NCBI GenBank assembly: GCA_032164295.1
Contig: JAJHTX010000010.1
Coordinates: 1,550,001-1,614,000, forward strand
Reading direction: 5' to 3'
DNA from: Inonotus obliquus
Taxonomy: Eukaryota > Basidiomycota > Agaricomycetes > Hymenochaetales > Hymenochaetaceae
DNA length: 64,000 bases
Shown: positions 36,085 through 47,876 of the stretch, in pieces
Numbering within the stretch: position 1 is the stretch's first letter
How the letters are laid out: every line of letters starts with the position of its first letter
Position numbers and translations under genes: made by a program
The notes under the pieces: generated by a model
Told to the model about the DNA's origin: nothing
The model's input: the letters and a program-made list of their open reading frames with translations, nothing else
Databases searched by the model: none

Positions 36085-37271
36085 ATGGTTCAAGGCAAAG
36101 CATTCTCAGAAGATGTGAGACACACCATATTCAGGCTATATCAATCACAACTTGCTACCATATATGATCTAGCTCATGTGATGGGTGTCCATCGGTCGAC
36201 TATCCACCAAGTGGTCACCCAATACGAGCACACGGGACATTTTCAAGGGGAGGGCACAAGAACTGGGAGACCAAGGGCACTGGACTATGCAGACATGTAG
36301 GTAAGTTCAAATTGGAACGGGAAATACTCGCTTTGGCTGACTACACTGCAGTTTCTCCTGAGCTCAATTGAGCATCGCAAGGATCAGTACTTGGATGAAG
36401 TGAGAGAAGAGTTGGAAAGGCAAGTCAGCAAGAAGGTTTTGGATACTATGGTGTGGAGATCCTTAAAATGGGCGGAGTTCACTCTGAAGACAGTATGATA
36501 ATGATTATGACCTGGTATCAGCAGACTTACCATGCACTGCCTAAGATATCAAAAAGGGCGCTTGAATACAGTGAGACCGCTCGAATTTGGTATAGGTTAA
36601 GAATGGCATGTCAATATGAGGCAGAACAGCTTGTCTTTGTTGATGAGAGTGCATGCAACTGACGCACCTTCCTGAGGAAGAAGGCATGGGCTTTGGAGGG
36701 CCGTCAGGCATGTCAGAAAATGATCTTTGCATGTGGCAAAAGGTGTGGTGCCTCGCCTTATGGCTGAGAATCTAACTGGCTTGCTTCTGCTAGGTATTCA
36801 GTCCTGCCCACAATTACTACAACTGGCATACTCAACTGTACAATAGTAGAAGGATCCTTCAACACCGCTTTGTTCACCGCCTTCATCAGGGATCTTTTGG
36901 ACCACATGCAGCCATGGCTGGCCCCGAATTCTGTCGTGGTGATGGACAATTGTGTAACTCACAAATCGCTGGAGATTCAAGAGCTCATCAAATCTAGGTT
37001 GGTCCATTTTAGTCTGTTAGGCTGCTGTGCAGTACTGTTACTGATCTAGTTATACATAGGGGGCATGAAGCTGGAGTTTCTTCCCACATATTCTCCAGAC
37101 TTCAACCCAATTGAGCTGGCATTCTCTCTGTTGAAGGTTTGGCTTTGTCGTGTCAGGTTCAGTGATGAGGAGACAGAGGGTTCTGTGGTTGCAAAGCTTT
37201 ATGGTGAAACAATGTCTATTAGTGCTACCAGCTGTCGTGCTTTCTATCATCATTGTAGTTATCTCTGTTAG
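36085..37271 (+). pseudogene. Tc1/mariner-IS630-type DDE transposase, left arm copy (inactive)
   Basis: MVQGKAFSEDVRHTIFRLYQ starts a helix-turn-helix region (YDLAHVMGVHRSTIHQVV). After a GT-AG intron comes YLDEVREELERQ and WRSLKWAEFTLK. The catalytic core follows: VFVDESACN (first Asp), VVVMDNCVTHKSLEIQELI (second Asp), and LPTYSPDFNPIELAFSLLK (Glu). Interruptions include TGA after ESACN, TGA after SPYG, and frame slips, so it cannot make a protein. The C-terminus is cut at SYLC*, where the arm ends. The N-terminal 71 residues are identical to the right copy and share the first stop. Confidence 0.88.
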
Positions 37272-37747
37272 CATTGGTGTCTTTGTATGAGTTGGCATGA
37301 GTTGGTAATTGTATTCGTTGTATTTGTATCATTCATGATGTGCTACGATGAGGAAATTTATGTTATTATAAGACTATTTATCTGAAGTGGGGCATGGAGC
37401 AAATCGAGAAGGGAAGGTGCAGATATGCGGGGGGGGGAGTAAAAGGGACAACTAAGAACCTTTTTTGGCTATTCAGATGTTAGGGTCCAAGATGCTACAA
37501 ATGAATGCAGACTGACCATGGCACTCTGGGTCCTTGCTGCTACGCTTGTGGTCACCACTCCTATGCTTGCCTTTATGCTCACGCTTACGCCTGGCTTCAC
37601 CGTGCTCGTGCTTGTCATCACTACGCTTGTGCCTGTCGTCACCATGCTCGTCCCTGTCATCATAACAATCATCATCATCCAACGATACCCATGAATGAGA
37701 TGTCCTTCTAAGCCGATTTGCAGGGCCAGGACTGTAATGCCAGGTGT

Positions 37748-39229
37748 TGTCATGTAGTAAATGTATTTGATTAAAACCTAGTTATTCTAGTATAATCAGC
37801 AAACACACTGCTCGCTGGGTCAATCAGATTGTTTATGTAATTGGATAGTTTTCCCAGTGTTTGTTTAGGCAAAGGAAGCTATGAATCTAATCAGAACAAT
37901 ACTAGTACTTATTTGGTAAGTAGTGGCTATCTGCTATATTAGGTTATATTAAGCTCAAGGCAATTGCTTGATCACTCAATATGTCTGTAAGCTAAGTACA
38001 CTGAGTCTTAGCTAATTCTTAATCACACGGGATTTGTTAAACTGTTTCTTGAGATAAAATTACTCTTAAGAGACTGGTTACCGCTGCTAGAGTATCACTG
38101 ATTTTACTTAGTAAGCTAAGAGCACTGAGTCTTAGCTGAGGCTTGATCACACAGAGTGTTTCAGACTGTTCTGAAGGTAAACTGTTGCTTGGGGGGCACT
38201 TCTTATTCTTTTGTTGAGGGCAAGGGAGGCCGCTCTTATATACTTTACAGGATGGTGGCTGTGCTACAGGTATGAGTCATTTCTATCTATATGTAGTTAT
38301 ATTACACCCTTATTAGTACTAATTAATATTCTATATTTGTACTAGATTCATTTATTTTTAGTACACTTTGCCCTTTGCTCACTACTTCTTTGCTCATTTG
38401 CATTTTAATTTATACAATTCTGGTAGTACTTTGCTCATTTATGCACTGCCTCCTTTGCTTTTTCTGATGTAGATTATACTGTTTTAGGCTATTTTGCTTA
38501 TTCGTGCACTGCCTTCTTTGCACATGCCAAGCAATTAATTAATACCTCATTTAGTTATATTATATTTCTTTTTAGTTATCACTTATATGATCTAAATAGC
38601 CTACTATAACTGCTCTATCTATTATCTATACCCTGAAACCTTCACATAAAGCTAGAAGATACTTATTCAATTGGAATTATATTAGTACCAGTTTCGAGGC
38701 ACATCTCGGAGCATATTATATATATGAGACTATCAATGTACAGGATTATGTTCTGCAGCTTCTCATCATGCTTCTTCATACAATCAAAGTCATTCCCAGC
38801 CTACATCTTCTATTACATCGCCTTTGAGGATTGTGTTCGCTGAATCGTACTATCAAAAGTTCATCATCCATTAGGTATTTAGCTGATATTCATATGCTTT
38901 TTAGAGATCTGATGCTGTCTTGGTTACAGAATATGGGTAGAGACGACCACCTCTATAAAAATTGAGTGGGTAGAGTTTGAGTGGTTCTTAGGAGAGCATC
39001 TGATTTCTCGAACAATCCGGTATGTTATTTATTACTTTATTCTGTAGTATAATGGCTAATATTCCTGCTAGACGTGTGACTTTTGATAATTTGCAAGAGG
39101 AATGGTACAATGAGCAGGCATGACTATTGAATCAACACATTATGAGTCTTTGATAGTTTCTGTGATAATGCTCTGTTATGCTTGACGAATTTGGTATTGG
39201 CTATTATGTAATACATTTATGGCCTGACA
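37748..39229 (+). mobile_element. Probable LTR-like insertion U
   Basis: Begins TGTCATGTAG and ends GGCCTGACA (TGTCA...TGACA), AT-rich, lying between two coherent coding pieces of gene D. No clear target duplication is visible, so the ends are tentative. It contains a diverged tandem repeat (TAAGCTAAG..CACTGAGTCTTAGCT at about 37988 and 38112), a TATA box (CTATAAAAATTG, about 38953) and a 23-codon frame MANIPARRVTFDNLQEEWYN (39051-39122). Confidence 0.4.
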
Positions 39230-39327
39230 GCATCATTGTCGTACTTAGGAAACTTGTTTGGTTGTTCGAGAGACATTTCACTAGTAGCCCGTTTCCAAGG
39301 GATTATAGGAGGAGGCAAGTCGGGAGG

Positions 39328-40893
39328 TGAAAGGATTGTGCTGAAATTTTAATTCGATTAGGAACGCCGATCGAAACTCCCCGGATGGGACCGGTTAATT
39401 TCACTGGCCGGAGACGATCAGGATCGACAGCGAGAAGCGGAGAACATGCACGGCTAATACAATCCGAAGCCGACGATCAAGAAGCATCGGCTAGCAACGC
39501 TAATCCCGACGATCACACTAAACCTTCGCAAACGATGCAGCAAGTACAGCAACCTCCAACGGCTTGCTATAAATGCAGAAGAGTGCGACAGATCATCGAA
39601 GACCTACACAAGATAATACTATGGGAGGCAACGGGCATGTTGACATATCATGTGTCCAGCGAACGAGCAACAGCTTATCGAGAATACCACAATCCCCCGG
39701 AGGTCATTCGAAATCGCACGAGGTCAACAATAGCAATGGATACGGCAATAGGCATGCAACCAAAGACGCACTGGACGATAGTAGGAATCCACGACATATT
39801 AGCACTCGAGTGCCCAAGCACATTCGTGGAGATCAGTGCAGACTATGTTACAAACCGCCGCTCACCGATAACAGCAGCATGGGTTGCAAACACACTCAGG
39901 GAACTATGGGCATACTGCAAAGCTATTCGACTACAAGGAAACCTATACCTAGGCTGGAGAATACCTTCGAACGATACTTGACGAAGTGTACGGCTACTCA
40001 TCGCCATAGGCACCTACGTCAAACCACCTTAGTTTCCCCACGATGATATCCGATGTCGAATCACACTTGACGGCCCCGAACAAGAGTCCCGAGGCGACAA
40101 GCAAATTACAGCCTTCATAGCCCCAGATGCTATACAACGGAACCCCGACGGAATTCCTTAAATGCACGAGCAACTGCGGACGAGCAAACTCTAACTACGG
40201 CGCAGCCATGCAAAACCAATGGCATACGAACACGCATTCAATGACTCACTCACTAACTCACTCTATGCACAGGGCGCAGCACAAGGCCGACCCCGAGCAT
40301 AGGTTTCAATTCAGTTCAAGTCAAGATGAGTCAACGCCGAGTCATCGCCTTGCACAGGGCGCAGTCGATGAGTCAATCCGCAGCAGAACAATGGGAATAC
40401 CAGACAAGTTTGGAAGCTAGAATAACGAATCAGATCAAGAGTAGGAACTACGGAGCGTAGGAAGTGGTCCGTCCACAACATGAGGAAAAGGTATAAATAG
40501 TTGTAGACTTAGACCGTAGCTCCCTATCTTTCTTTCGATCGTTTTGTCCATCGAGTCCTCTTAGGCCTCTAGCTTCTAATCTGAAGACCACCTAATCTGC
40601 TTAACCTCTCTTACTCTACGGCGTGGAACGATTGATTAGTCGCCCACCTACTAGGGAAGCTTACGAACGGCAGTCGACACTGTCCTACTAGTCTGTCAAC
40701 GAGGTTAAGGCTCGACTTGATCAGTTAAACGAAAGCATCTGAGGCAACGCTTAGTATACTTGGGAATCTGCCCTGCTTGTGAAAACCGAGTAGGCTCCGG
40801 AAACTCTTAGAAAAGCATCGCCGAACCCGTAACCAACCGGACCGTCCTATTGTGGTTACTGTATAGTCCCTTTAGGGCGAGCGTTTTCTAACA
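39328..40893 (+). mobile_element. Solo LTR, family X (copy 1)
   Basis: TGAAAGGATT...TTTTCTAACA, 1566 bp, with a perfect 5-bp duplication GGAGG at 39323-39327 and 40894-40898. Nearly identical to copy 2. A TATA box (GGTATAAATAG, about 40487) lies 3' of the ORF (39385 onwards), which in this copy is cut by stops (TGA after RIPSNDT, TAG after YVKPP). Inserted into an exon of gene D. Confidence 0.88.
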
Positions 40894-41789
40894 GGAGGCA
40901 AGCCAGAGGTTTCCTCCTGTTTGGTTTGCTTTAGCGTTGATCTTGGGACCCAGAAAGCTTTGTCCCAGTTGCAGACTTTCTCACTTGTGCTGAAAATACA
41001 CTCCACGACAGCCTCACAGCCAGAGTGACAATTCCAGAATTCCCGTGCATGTGGGTTACTATCCAAATACTTCATTGCTTTCTGGATATCCTCCTTGGTT
41101 CCTGCAGGATGAGCTGTGGTATTGAGGTCATCAATGAGCTTTCTATACTGCCCAAATTTGAAGATGAGTTCCCTTCCCACCCCACAAAGCAATTGCAGAG
41201 CCGAGGTCAGCTTCAAGATGTCCATCATAATAATCTCGTAGATCTTAAGGGGCACATTGTTCTGCCTCGAGCCACACAACTTATTATAAGCTGATTGAAT
41301 TCTGTCCAGGCTAAACTCGCCTTCTGGAATATCGTAGGCCTGAAGTCTGGTCTTCTTATGGAGTAGATTGCCAAAATCTTTACATACTACAAGGGCAACG
41401 TTGAGATAAATGGCGATTGCATGGAAGTCTCCATAATTCATGCATGGCATCATCTTTGACAGACCATGGAAGACTGCGGCGAGACACTCTCAATTCCTCT
41501 CTTTAATGTCAAATTTTGAATGTATGCCACCTGCTTCACCATATGATAGAAAGTATAGATTCTGGTCCATCCTTGCCGAGGAAGGTATGGAAAATGTATG
41601 TGTACCAGGAGGGCTGGACATAGGGCTGGGCCGTATGCTAATCCGACCGCCAGAACTCGAGCCATGTCGAATATTAAGCAAGTGGTGGGATGTGTTGTCT
41701 AAGCGGCAATGCACAGTCTGGTTTGAGGGGGAAGACATCGCATCGATGGCCATGAAGGAAGCACTCGAAGTGTGATACGAAGTGTCCGC

Positions 41790-42959
41790 TGAAGAGAACT
41801 ACGTGCAGCTGAGCTCGGTATCAAGCCCGGTATCCCATTCTATGCTTACCCCATGCTACGGTACAGTCCCATCTACACCTTCTAGTATCCACCAGCACAC
41901 CTAGAGAAACCGTCGGTCCCATTTCTCAAGATACCGAATGCCGAGAGTACCGGTACCGAGCGCCAAGAAACCCGGTACCGAGAATACCGAGAGTACTGAG
42001 TGCCGAGAAACCCGGTACCGAGACAATTTGACAATTTGACATGCTCTCATGACATGGATCAGACGTCTTCCTCTCTGGTATTCATTCCTGATGGTTGGAC
42101 TATGCATGCCGGTTCTTTGGGGAAGATCAGGGTCAGTATCTGTTAAGGTTTTCAGGTCCGGTACCACCAGAAACATGTCGGTATCAATCAGCAGGGGCGC
42201 AGATCTCTTGTCCTGAGGACTTTTCATCCAGGGGTACTATATGCTACATTTTCATTGGTATCTTGTCCTCCCTAACCCTTTCTTGTTGTCCCCCTGATGG
42301 CGCTGCAATGTTCACTTTCCTTGTTACATTTTTCTTCAGACTTTTCTTTGTTTTGATCTTCCTTTCTACTTTCTCCTTTTGGATTTATGAGCTAACTACG
42401 GTACAGTAGTATAAATATCTCCTCCTGTATGTAGTAGCTCTCGAGGTAATCTTAGGAGCTAGCCTCTAACGTGAGGGCTCGGGTTTCCTCACCCCTTCTC
42501 AGTTCCATCTCAGTCTCCTCTCAAGCTTCGTCCCAGTCCCATCCCAGTTCCGTCTCAAGTGAACCTTCAGAGTTAGCCTCCCGTGTGAGGGCTCAGGTTT
42601 GCTTCCCAGTCCAGTCAACACCTTCAGCCACCAGCCTCCCCTAGTCTGTTTCTTGCTATACCACCCCGTGCTAGCTGTTTCCTTGCAGTACCGACCTGTA
42701 CCGACATTTTTCCCATGGTACTGACCCCTTTCTTTCTGTACCGACCTGTACCGAGGTTTTTCCCACATTCTAACCTGTCCTTTTCATACCAGAATCACAT
42801 ACCCTTCACTTCCGGCCCATCCATTAACTCCCCCTTTTCATAGACAACAAGTACTGTGACTGTACTGGTTAAGTACTGGCACGTATTAGCCCTCCCCCAC
42901 TTAAAACCATACACCCCTCGTCTCGGTATTTCAGTACCGGATGCAACCTCGCACATTTA
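41790..42959 (+). mobile_element. LTR-like element W (copy 1)
   Basis: TGAAGAGAACTACG...GCACATTTA, 1170 bp, with a perfect 4-bp duplication CCGC on each side. It has GGTACCG-rich ends and a TATA box (TAGTATAAATATC, about 42408). Excision restores the gene D frame across ...HSSSA/DTSYH.... No protein domain is found. The unusual end (TTTA, not CA) is the same in copy 2. Confidence 0.8.
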
Positions 42960-44303
42960 CCGCCGCTGAGGAAGAATGTTGGGAGTCGGAAGTTAGCATC
43001 ACACGGATGAAATTTGCATATGCATTGAGTGCACAATTCTTAGCACTGTGTAACCCTGGCCCTTCATCAGTAAGGTCATGAAAAAGCTGGGTGATATGCT
43101 CATTTTTTTTCCAGAAGCAATTGTCAGCGTGAGTGACAATAAATACCCATGGGAGCACAAAAGTGCCCTTGCTCATTGTCTCGGGATTTAAGACGGCAGG
43201 GTGAAAGACCTCCTTTGAAGGCAGCTCACCATAATCGACATGGTCGGGAATTTCAACTTTGTGGTCTATAAGTTGCTTATGAATGCCTCATAAGATCTCC
43301 TCGGCATGATATGGATCTGTTTCATCTTCTGTAAAGATGTCGTGATCTAAAGGAATGAAGAAATAGGTCCGTTCCCACCACTGGTTGGCCTGCCGGAGAT
43401 GATCGGGCAATGAATAGACAATACGGAGGACACGCTCAGCAACAGCAAAAGTCTCACCAATGCGTTGCAGTTCACATTCTGGTAGTTCTTGAAGCAACAG
43501 GATATTCTTTGCATCATCATCCTAGCAATGTGTATGAGAATGAGCATGAGCATATACAAGCAGACAAGACTGCATTACCCCAAGGAAAGCACGCAGGCTG
43601 AGGGCCAATGAAGTCCGCATATGATCATTTCCTGCTCTCAGATTGTCCATAGACTTCTTCATGCCACGAAGTTCATCATCTGCAATAGCCGCCACTCATT
43701 TCACCTCGTTAGTATCCATATCTTGGTCCTCCACTGCGGTCCGCAATTCACGGATGGCAGATTTTGTTTTATCAATGGCGTCCAACATTGACCAAACTTG
43801 CCCCTTCACAAGCTTGAAGTCGCATCTATGCTTCCACTGCAAGTCGATGACTTTACCAAGCAGATCGACTACAGGCCCTAATCCAGGCAATTTGCCTGAA
43901 CTCTTTTGGACTTCTTCGAATTTGGATCTGAACAAGGTGGAGCTTGAATTGCCTGGTGCTAAGTATAGGACGGCACATCAGCAAATCCCGCAGCAGGTCC
44001 TAGAAATGGAGATGCACAGCGTGAATGATTGGGTGCATCAGACCCCTCTATGTAGCTCTCTGCATCATCGGACAGCTCTCCTTCTTCAAACTTGGACTCT
44101 GGATAGAGCAAATGAGGTCAAGTAACTAAGAGACAAAAGGCAGACCCGTACCGTTAAATGTGCGAGATCGCGTCTGGTACCGAAATACTGAGACAAGGGG
44201 TGTATGGTTTTAAGTGGGGGAGGGCCAAATGAGGCAGTACTTATCCAGTACGCTCATGGTACTTGTTGTCTGTAGAAGGGGGATGTAAAGGGAGTCAAAG
44301 GAA

Positions 44304-46396
44304 TGTTAGGAATCTGCTCTCGTAAGCATTATTCGATTCCTTCTTTTTCCTTTTTCATCATCCCTTCCTTTTATCTTCCGACATTGTGACTCAAACCCAC
44401 GACCCCTCACTCCTTCCTTTCCTATTAGATAATGACTGAACCGCCAACTGACACTTGTTAGTCTGTGCACTGTCTTTGATGTTGGTCTGTGCACACTTAA
44501 TGTCGTAGATAGTCCCACGGCCCAATATAGTATAAAAGGAGGAGTGAGACCACCAGAGCCAACTTGGCTTTGGTATCTTCTCTACCTCTCGGTGTTAAGT
44601 CAAACTTAGTGTGCTGTCCTTCTAAGGGAGCAAAGCTCACCTCGACGCTGTGCCTCGTAAGCATAGTAAGCTGGCTGGGATGGGATGATTGCCAAGCTCA
44701 CTTCTCCATTGTCGACATGGCTGCAGCTGGCTTGTGATGGTGAACTCCAGAGATATGTGTTTGCCTGGGCATTGCGCCTGGGTATGTGCCTCTGTCTCCA
44801 GGCGTTGGCCTTTATGGTTAGCATGAGTTTGCTGTTGTGGGTTAGCATTTGTGGTCTACGTCTTCGACGTACTCCTCTAGGATCCGGGTATCTCCCAAGG
44901 CCTAGTCCACTCTCACGATGTGCTAGAGATAGTTGGCAAGACCCTCACTCCCCGCTGTCTGTCTCGAAGTCTTTTTCGCATTATCCTCTGATCGTCTACT
45001 AGTCTAGTCTGCTGGCCTGACGATGTCCCTCTTCTCTGACCTCGTAGGAGAAGTACTCAAGTGTTGACTGTGAGTACAATTCCTTTCACGAGTTGCTCAG
45101 GTGTTATAGTGTGCACCTCTCTTGCAGAGAGTCCCCGTGTACTGTCTCGTCGATGTGACAAACGAAGAATGTCTTGACCTCATGGTTGAGCATGTTGGCC
45201 TCCCCCGACATTGGAGCCATAGTTGGGCATTAGGATTATTACCTTGCCCGGCGACGTAATGTCGACCGTGTATTCTGCTAAGTCCTTTGTCCTTTCGCCC
45301 CTGCTTCCCTTTCCCCAATCTTGACGTTGTAAGGGATCTAGGGTGCTATGCCAATCCTTCACGGGTGCAGACAGTGCTCTGGTGATACGATGTTGAGGTC
45401 ACCCCTATACCAATGTCTGGCACCTCGCTGGATATCATCTCCAATGCAGAGCTGTCACTGTATCACAAACAGGGTTCAACGAGGTGTACCATACTCGTCA
45501 TAGGAGTGCTCATTGGTGAGACTCTAGTATGTGTGTGGATGTGCTAGGTGTACAGGCACAGAGAGCAGAGTCGTACTGCATTACAAACAATGGTGTGAGG
45601 GCATTACCGATAGCTCTTAATGTAGACTGCTGGGGAGTATTGTGTAGTAGATGTACCAGTAGTGCTCTGGGTTATTAAAGCACATATGTCTTTGTCTACG
45701 ACATTGGTGCCAGTCTCATGGTTGGGTGGTTTAACCATCTGATCCCATGGCTGAGGGACGTGCCTGAGATAGGACATCATGGTGTTCTGTGGATGGCGGG
45801 ATGTAGTTCCTCGCCTGAGGTTGCAGAGTTGTACTGCGTAACAAACAATGTCGTGATGCATGGACGTTAGCATGTCTCTCCGATGTCCTCTTCGTAGGAT
45901 AGACTGGTGGGTGGTTGTGTAGTAGACGTACCTGAGTTGCACAGGGATATTAAACGAGGTTACCAAGGGTGTGCCTTACCCTGCACGTCGTCTTCCTTCA
46001 ACAGTGTACCTTCTTGGTTTAGGAGTTATACCTCTAGGCCTCGTACTCTGGGATATGTGTGCTATGGGTGTGGGAACCCCAGGGCCACTGTCATCGTCCC
46101 TCCAACGTGTTACGTAGATACCGTCCCTTTCTTAACTCCAAAGCCCTTTAGGTTAGTGGTGGTGGTTCGACTACTGCTGACCTTCTTCTCTCGTCTTCAT
46201 TGACGACCGTACCACCTCCTTACCTCCCTCCTGATCTCCTCGACACTACTTCCTGTATCATCCTAGAGATCCTCTCTTACCTCTTAGGATGGGGTTGTGT
46301 GGGTTATTCCCTCATAACCTCGTCCTACCTCCCCATGTGATACCGCTCGGCTCCCATGCCAAGGTACGTAAGGCTATATCAGGTTTATACCTTACA
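44304..46396 (+). mobile_element. Solo LTR, family Y (copy 2)
   Basis: TGTTAGGAATC...TACCTTACA, 2093 bp, with a perfect 5-bp duplication AGGAA (44299-44303, 46397-46401). A TATA box (TAGTATAAAAGGAGG, about 44530) and the tRNA-like segment at 44378-44454 match copy 1. No coding domain seen. Confidence 0.85.
44378..44454 (-). other. tRNA-like box A/box B region inside LTR Y (copy 2)
   Basis: Minus strand GTGTCAGTTGGCGGTTCAGTC followed by GTGGGTTTGAGTCACA. The B box is one base away from copy 1. The spacing between boxes is kept while the intervening bases differ. Confidence 0.45.
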
Positions 46397-47876
46397 AGGA
46401 ATAATAGAAAGAAGTGCTGGACCAGCTAGACGTTGGGGGGAATGTGTTCTTGTCCGGAATCGAGAGGGTCGGTACCATGGGAAAAATGTCGGTACAGGTC
46501 GGTACTGCAAGGAAACAGCTAGCACAGGGCAGTATAACAAGAAATAGAATGGGGGAGGCTGGTGGCTGAGAGTGTTGACTGGACCGGGAAGCAAACCTGA
46601 GCCCTCACACGGAAGGCTAACTCCTAAGGTTCACTTGAGACGGAACTGGGATGGGACTAGGATGGAACTCGAGACAAGACTGAGATGGAACTGAGAAGGG
46701 GGTGAGGAAACCCGAGCCCTCACGCTAGAGGCTAGCTCCTAAGATTACCTCGAGAGCTACTACATACAGGAGGAGATATTTATACTACTGTACCGTAGTT
46801 AGCTCATAAGTCCAAAAGGGGAAAGTAAAAAGGAAGATCAAAACAAAGAAAAGTCTGAAGAAAAATGTCATAAGAAGAATGAATATAGTAGAGCCATCAG
46901 GGGGACAACAAGAAAGGGTTAGGTAGGACAAGATACCAATGAAAACGTAGCATCTAGTATCCCTGGATGAAAAGTCCTCAGGACAAGAGATCTGCACCCC
47001 TGCTGATTGATACCGATGCATTTCTGGTACTACCGGACCTGAAAACCTTAACGGATACTGACCCTGAGCTTCCCCAAAGAACTGGCATGCATAAGCCAAC
47101 CATCAGGAATGAATACCAGAGAGGGAGATATCTGATCCATGTCATGAGAGCATGTCGAATTGTCAATTTGTCTTGGTACCAGGTTTCTCGGCACTCAGTA
47201 CTCTCGGTATTCTCGGTACCGGGTTTCTTGGCACTCGGTACCGGTACTCTCGGCATTCGGTATCTTGAGAAATGGGACCGACGGTTTCTCTAGGTGTGCT
47301 GGTGGATACTGGAAGGTGTAAATGGGACTGTACTATAGCATGGGGTAAGCGTAGAATGGGATACCGGGCTTGATACCAAGCTCAGCCACACATAGTTCTC
47401 TTCACCGTCATTGGAGGAGATACTCTATTTGTCAGATTCTTACTCTGACTCAGGCTCCAGCTCTGGCTCTGGCTCAGACTCTGGCTCAGGCTTAGGGGTT
47501 GCCATAATGACATCTGGTATAGTCATGTTGTGAGGGCAGACGGGGCAGGTGAGAATGGGGGGAGTGAGAATAAGGACAGACAGAGGTGCTCTAACCCTAT
47601 ATACCCCAAAGAGAAGCCAAGCCCTAACCACATGATGCCACACACCTGAATCTGATAAGAACACTGCACTGAGCACTCACGTACCTACTTGTGATTCAAC
47701 TCAACTTGATGGGGCAGATGGGAGAGAGAGATTCCTGGTCCTGGCTGCATATTTATTGTGCTTGCTACCAGCAGTTCCCACAGTGCTGTTTTGTGGGCAT
47801 TACGACACCCCTTTGACGAAGCTAAGTGAGATCAAATGTTCTCTGTAGCGGACAACCATTTTTTTTCTCACCCACT

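Larger units (their letters stand above)
44155..47404 (-). mobile_element. LTR-like element W (copy 2), interrupted by LTR Y
   Basis: Inverted relative to copy 1. Starts (minus) at 47404 with TGAAGAGAACTATG and ends TTTA at 44155; the flanking tetramer CCGT is perfect at 44151-44154 and 47405-47408. Family Y sits inside at 44304-46396. Net length about 1.15 kb. It lies in what I read as the first intron of gene D. Confidence 0.8.
37473..47526 (-). pseudogene. Gene D: unknown cargo gene, broken by several LTR insertions
   Basis: Minus-strand pieces in order: MTIPDVIMATPKPEPESEPE at 47526; an intron holding W and Y; KFEEGELSDDAESYIEG near 44080; FRSKFEEVQKSSGKLPGLGP (43935); DDELRGMKKSMDNLRAG and LLLQELPECELQRIGETF (43660-43288); VDYGELPSKEVFHPAVLNPE to HSSSA (to 42963); DTSYHTSSASFMAID (41785) through MMPCMNYGDFHAIAIYLN to SGLPP (40900); DLPPPIIPWKRATSEM (39320) to YDNDAV; and probably the Asp/His/Lys-rich end WVSLDDDDCYDDRDEHGDDR (37700-37473). 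W-left and X-left sit in exons with exact target duplications and removing each restores the frame. One TGA (near 41492) and a slip near 43965 also occur. Acidic start, helical middle, charged end; no family recognised. Confidence 0.6.

Noticed and set aside
41440..41775. Plus-strand ORF of 111 aa
   Set aside because: It overlaps the gene D exon, which fits better on the minus strand and stays open across the W insertion.
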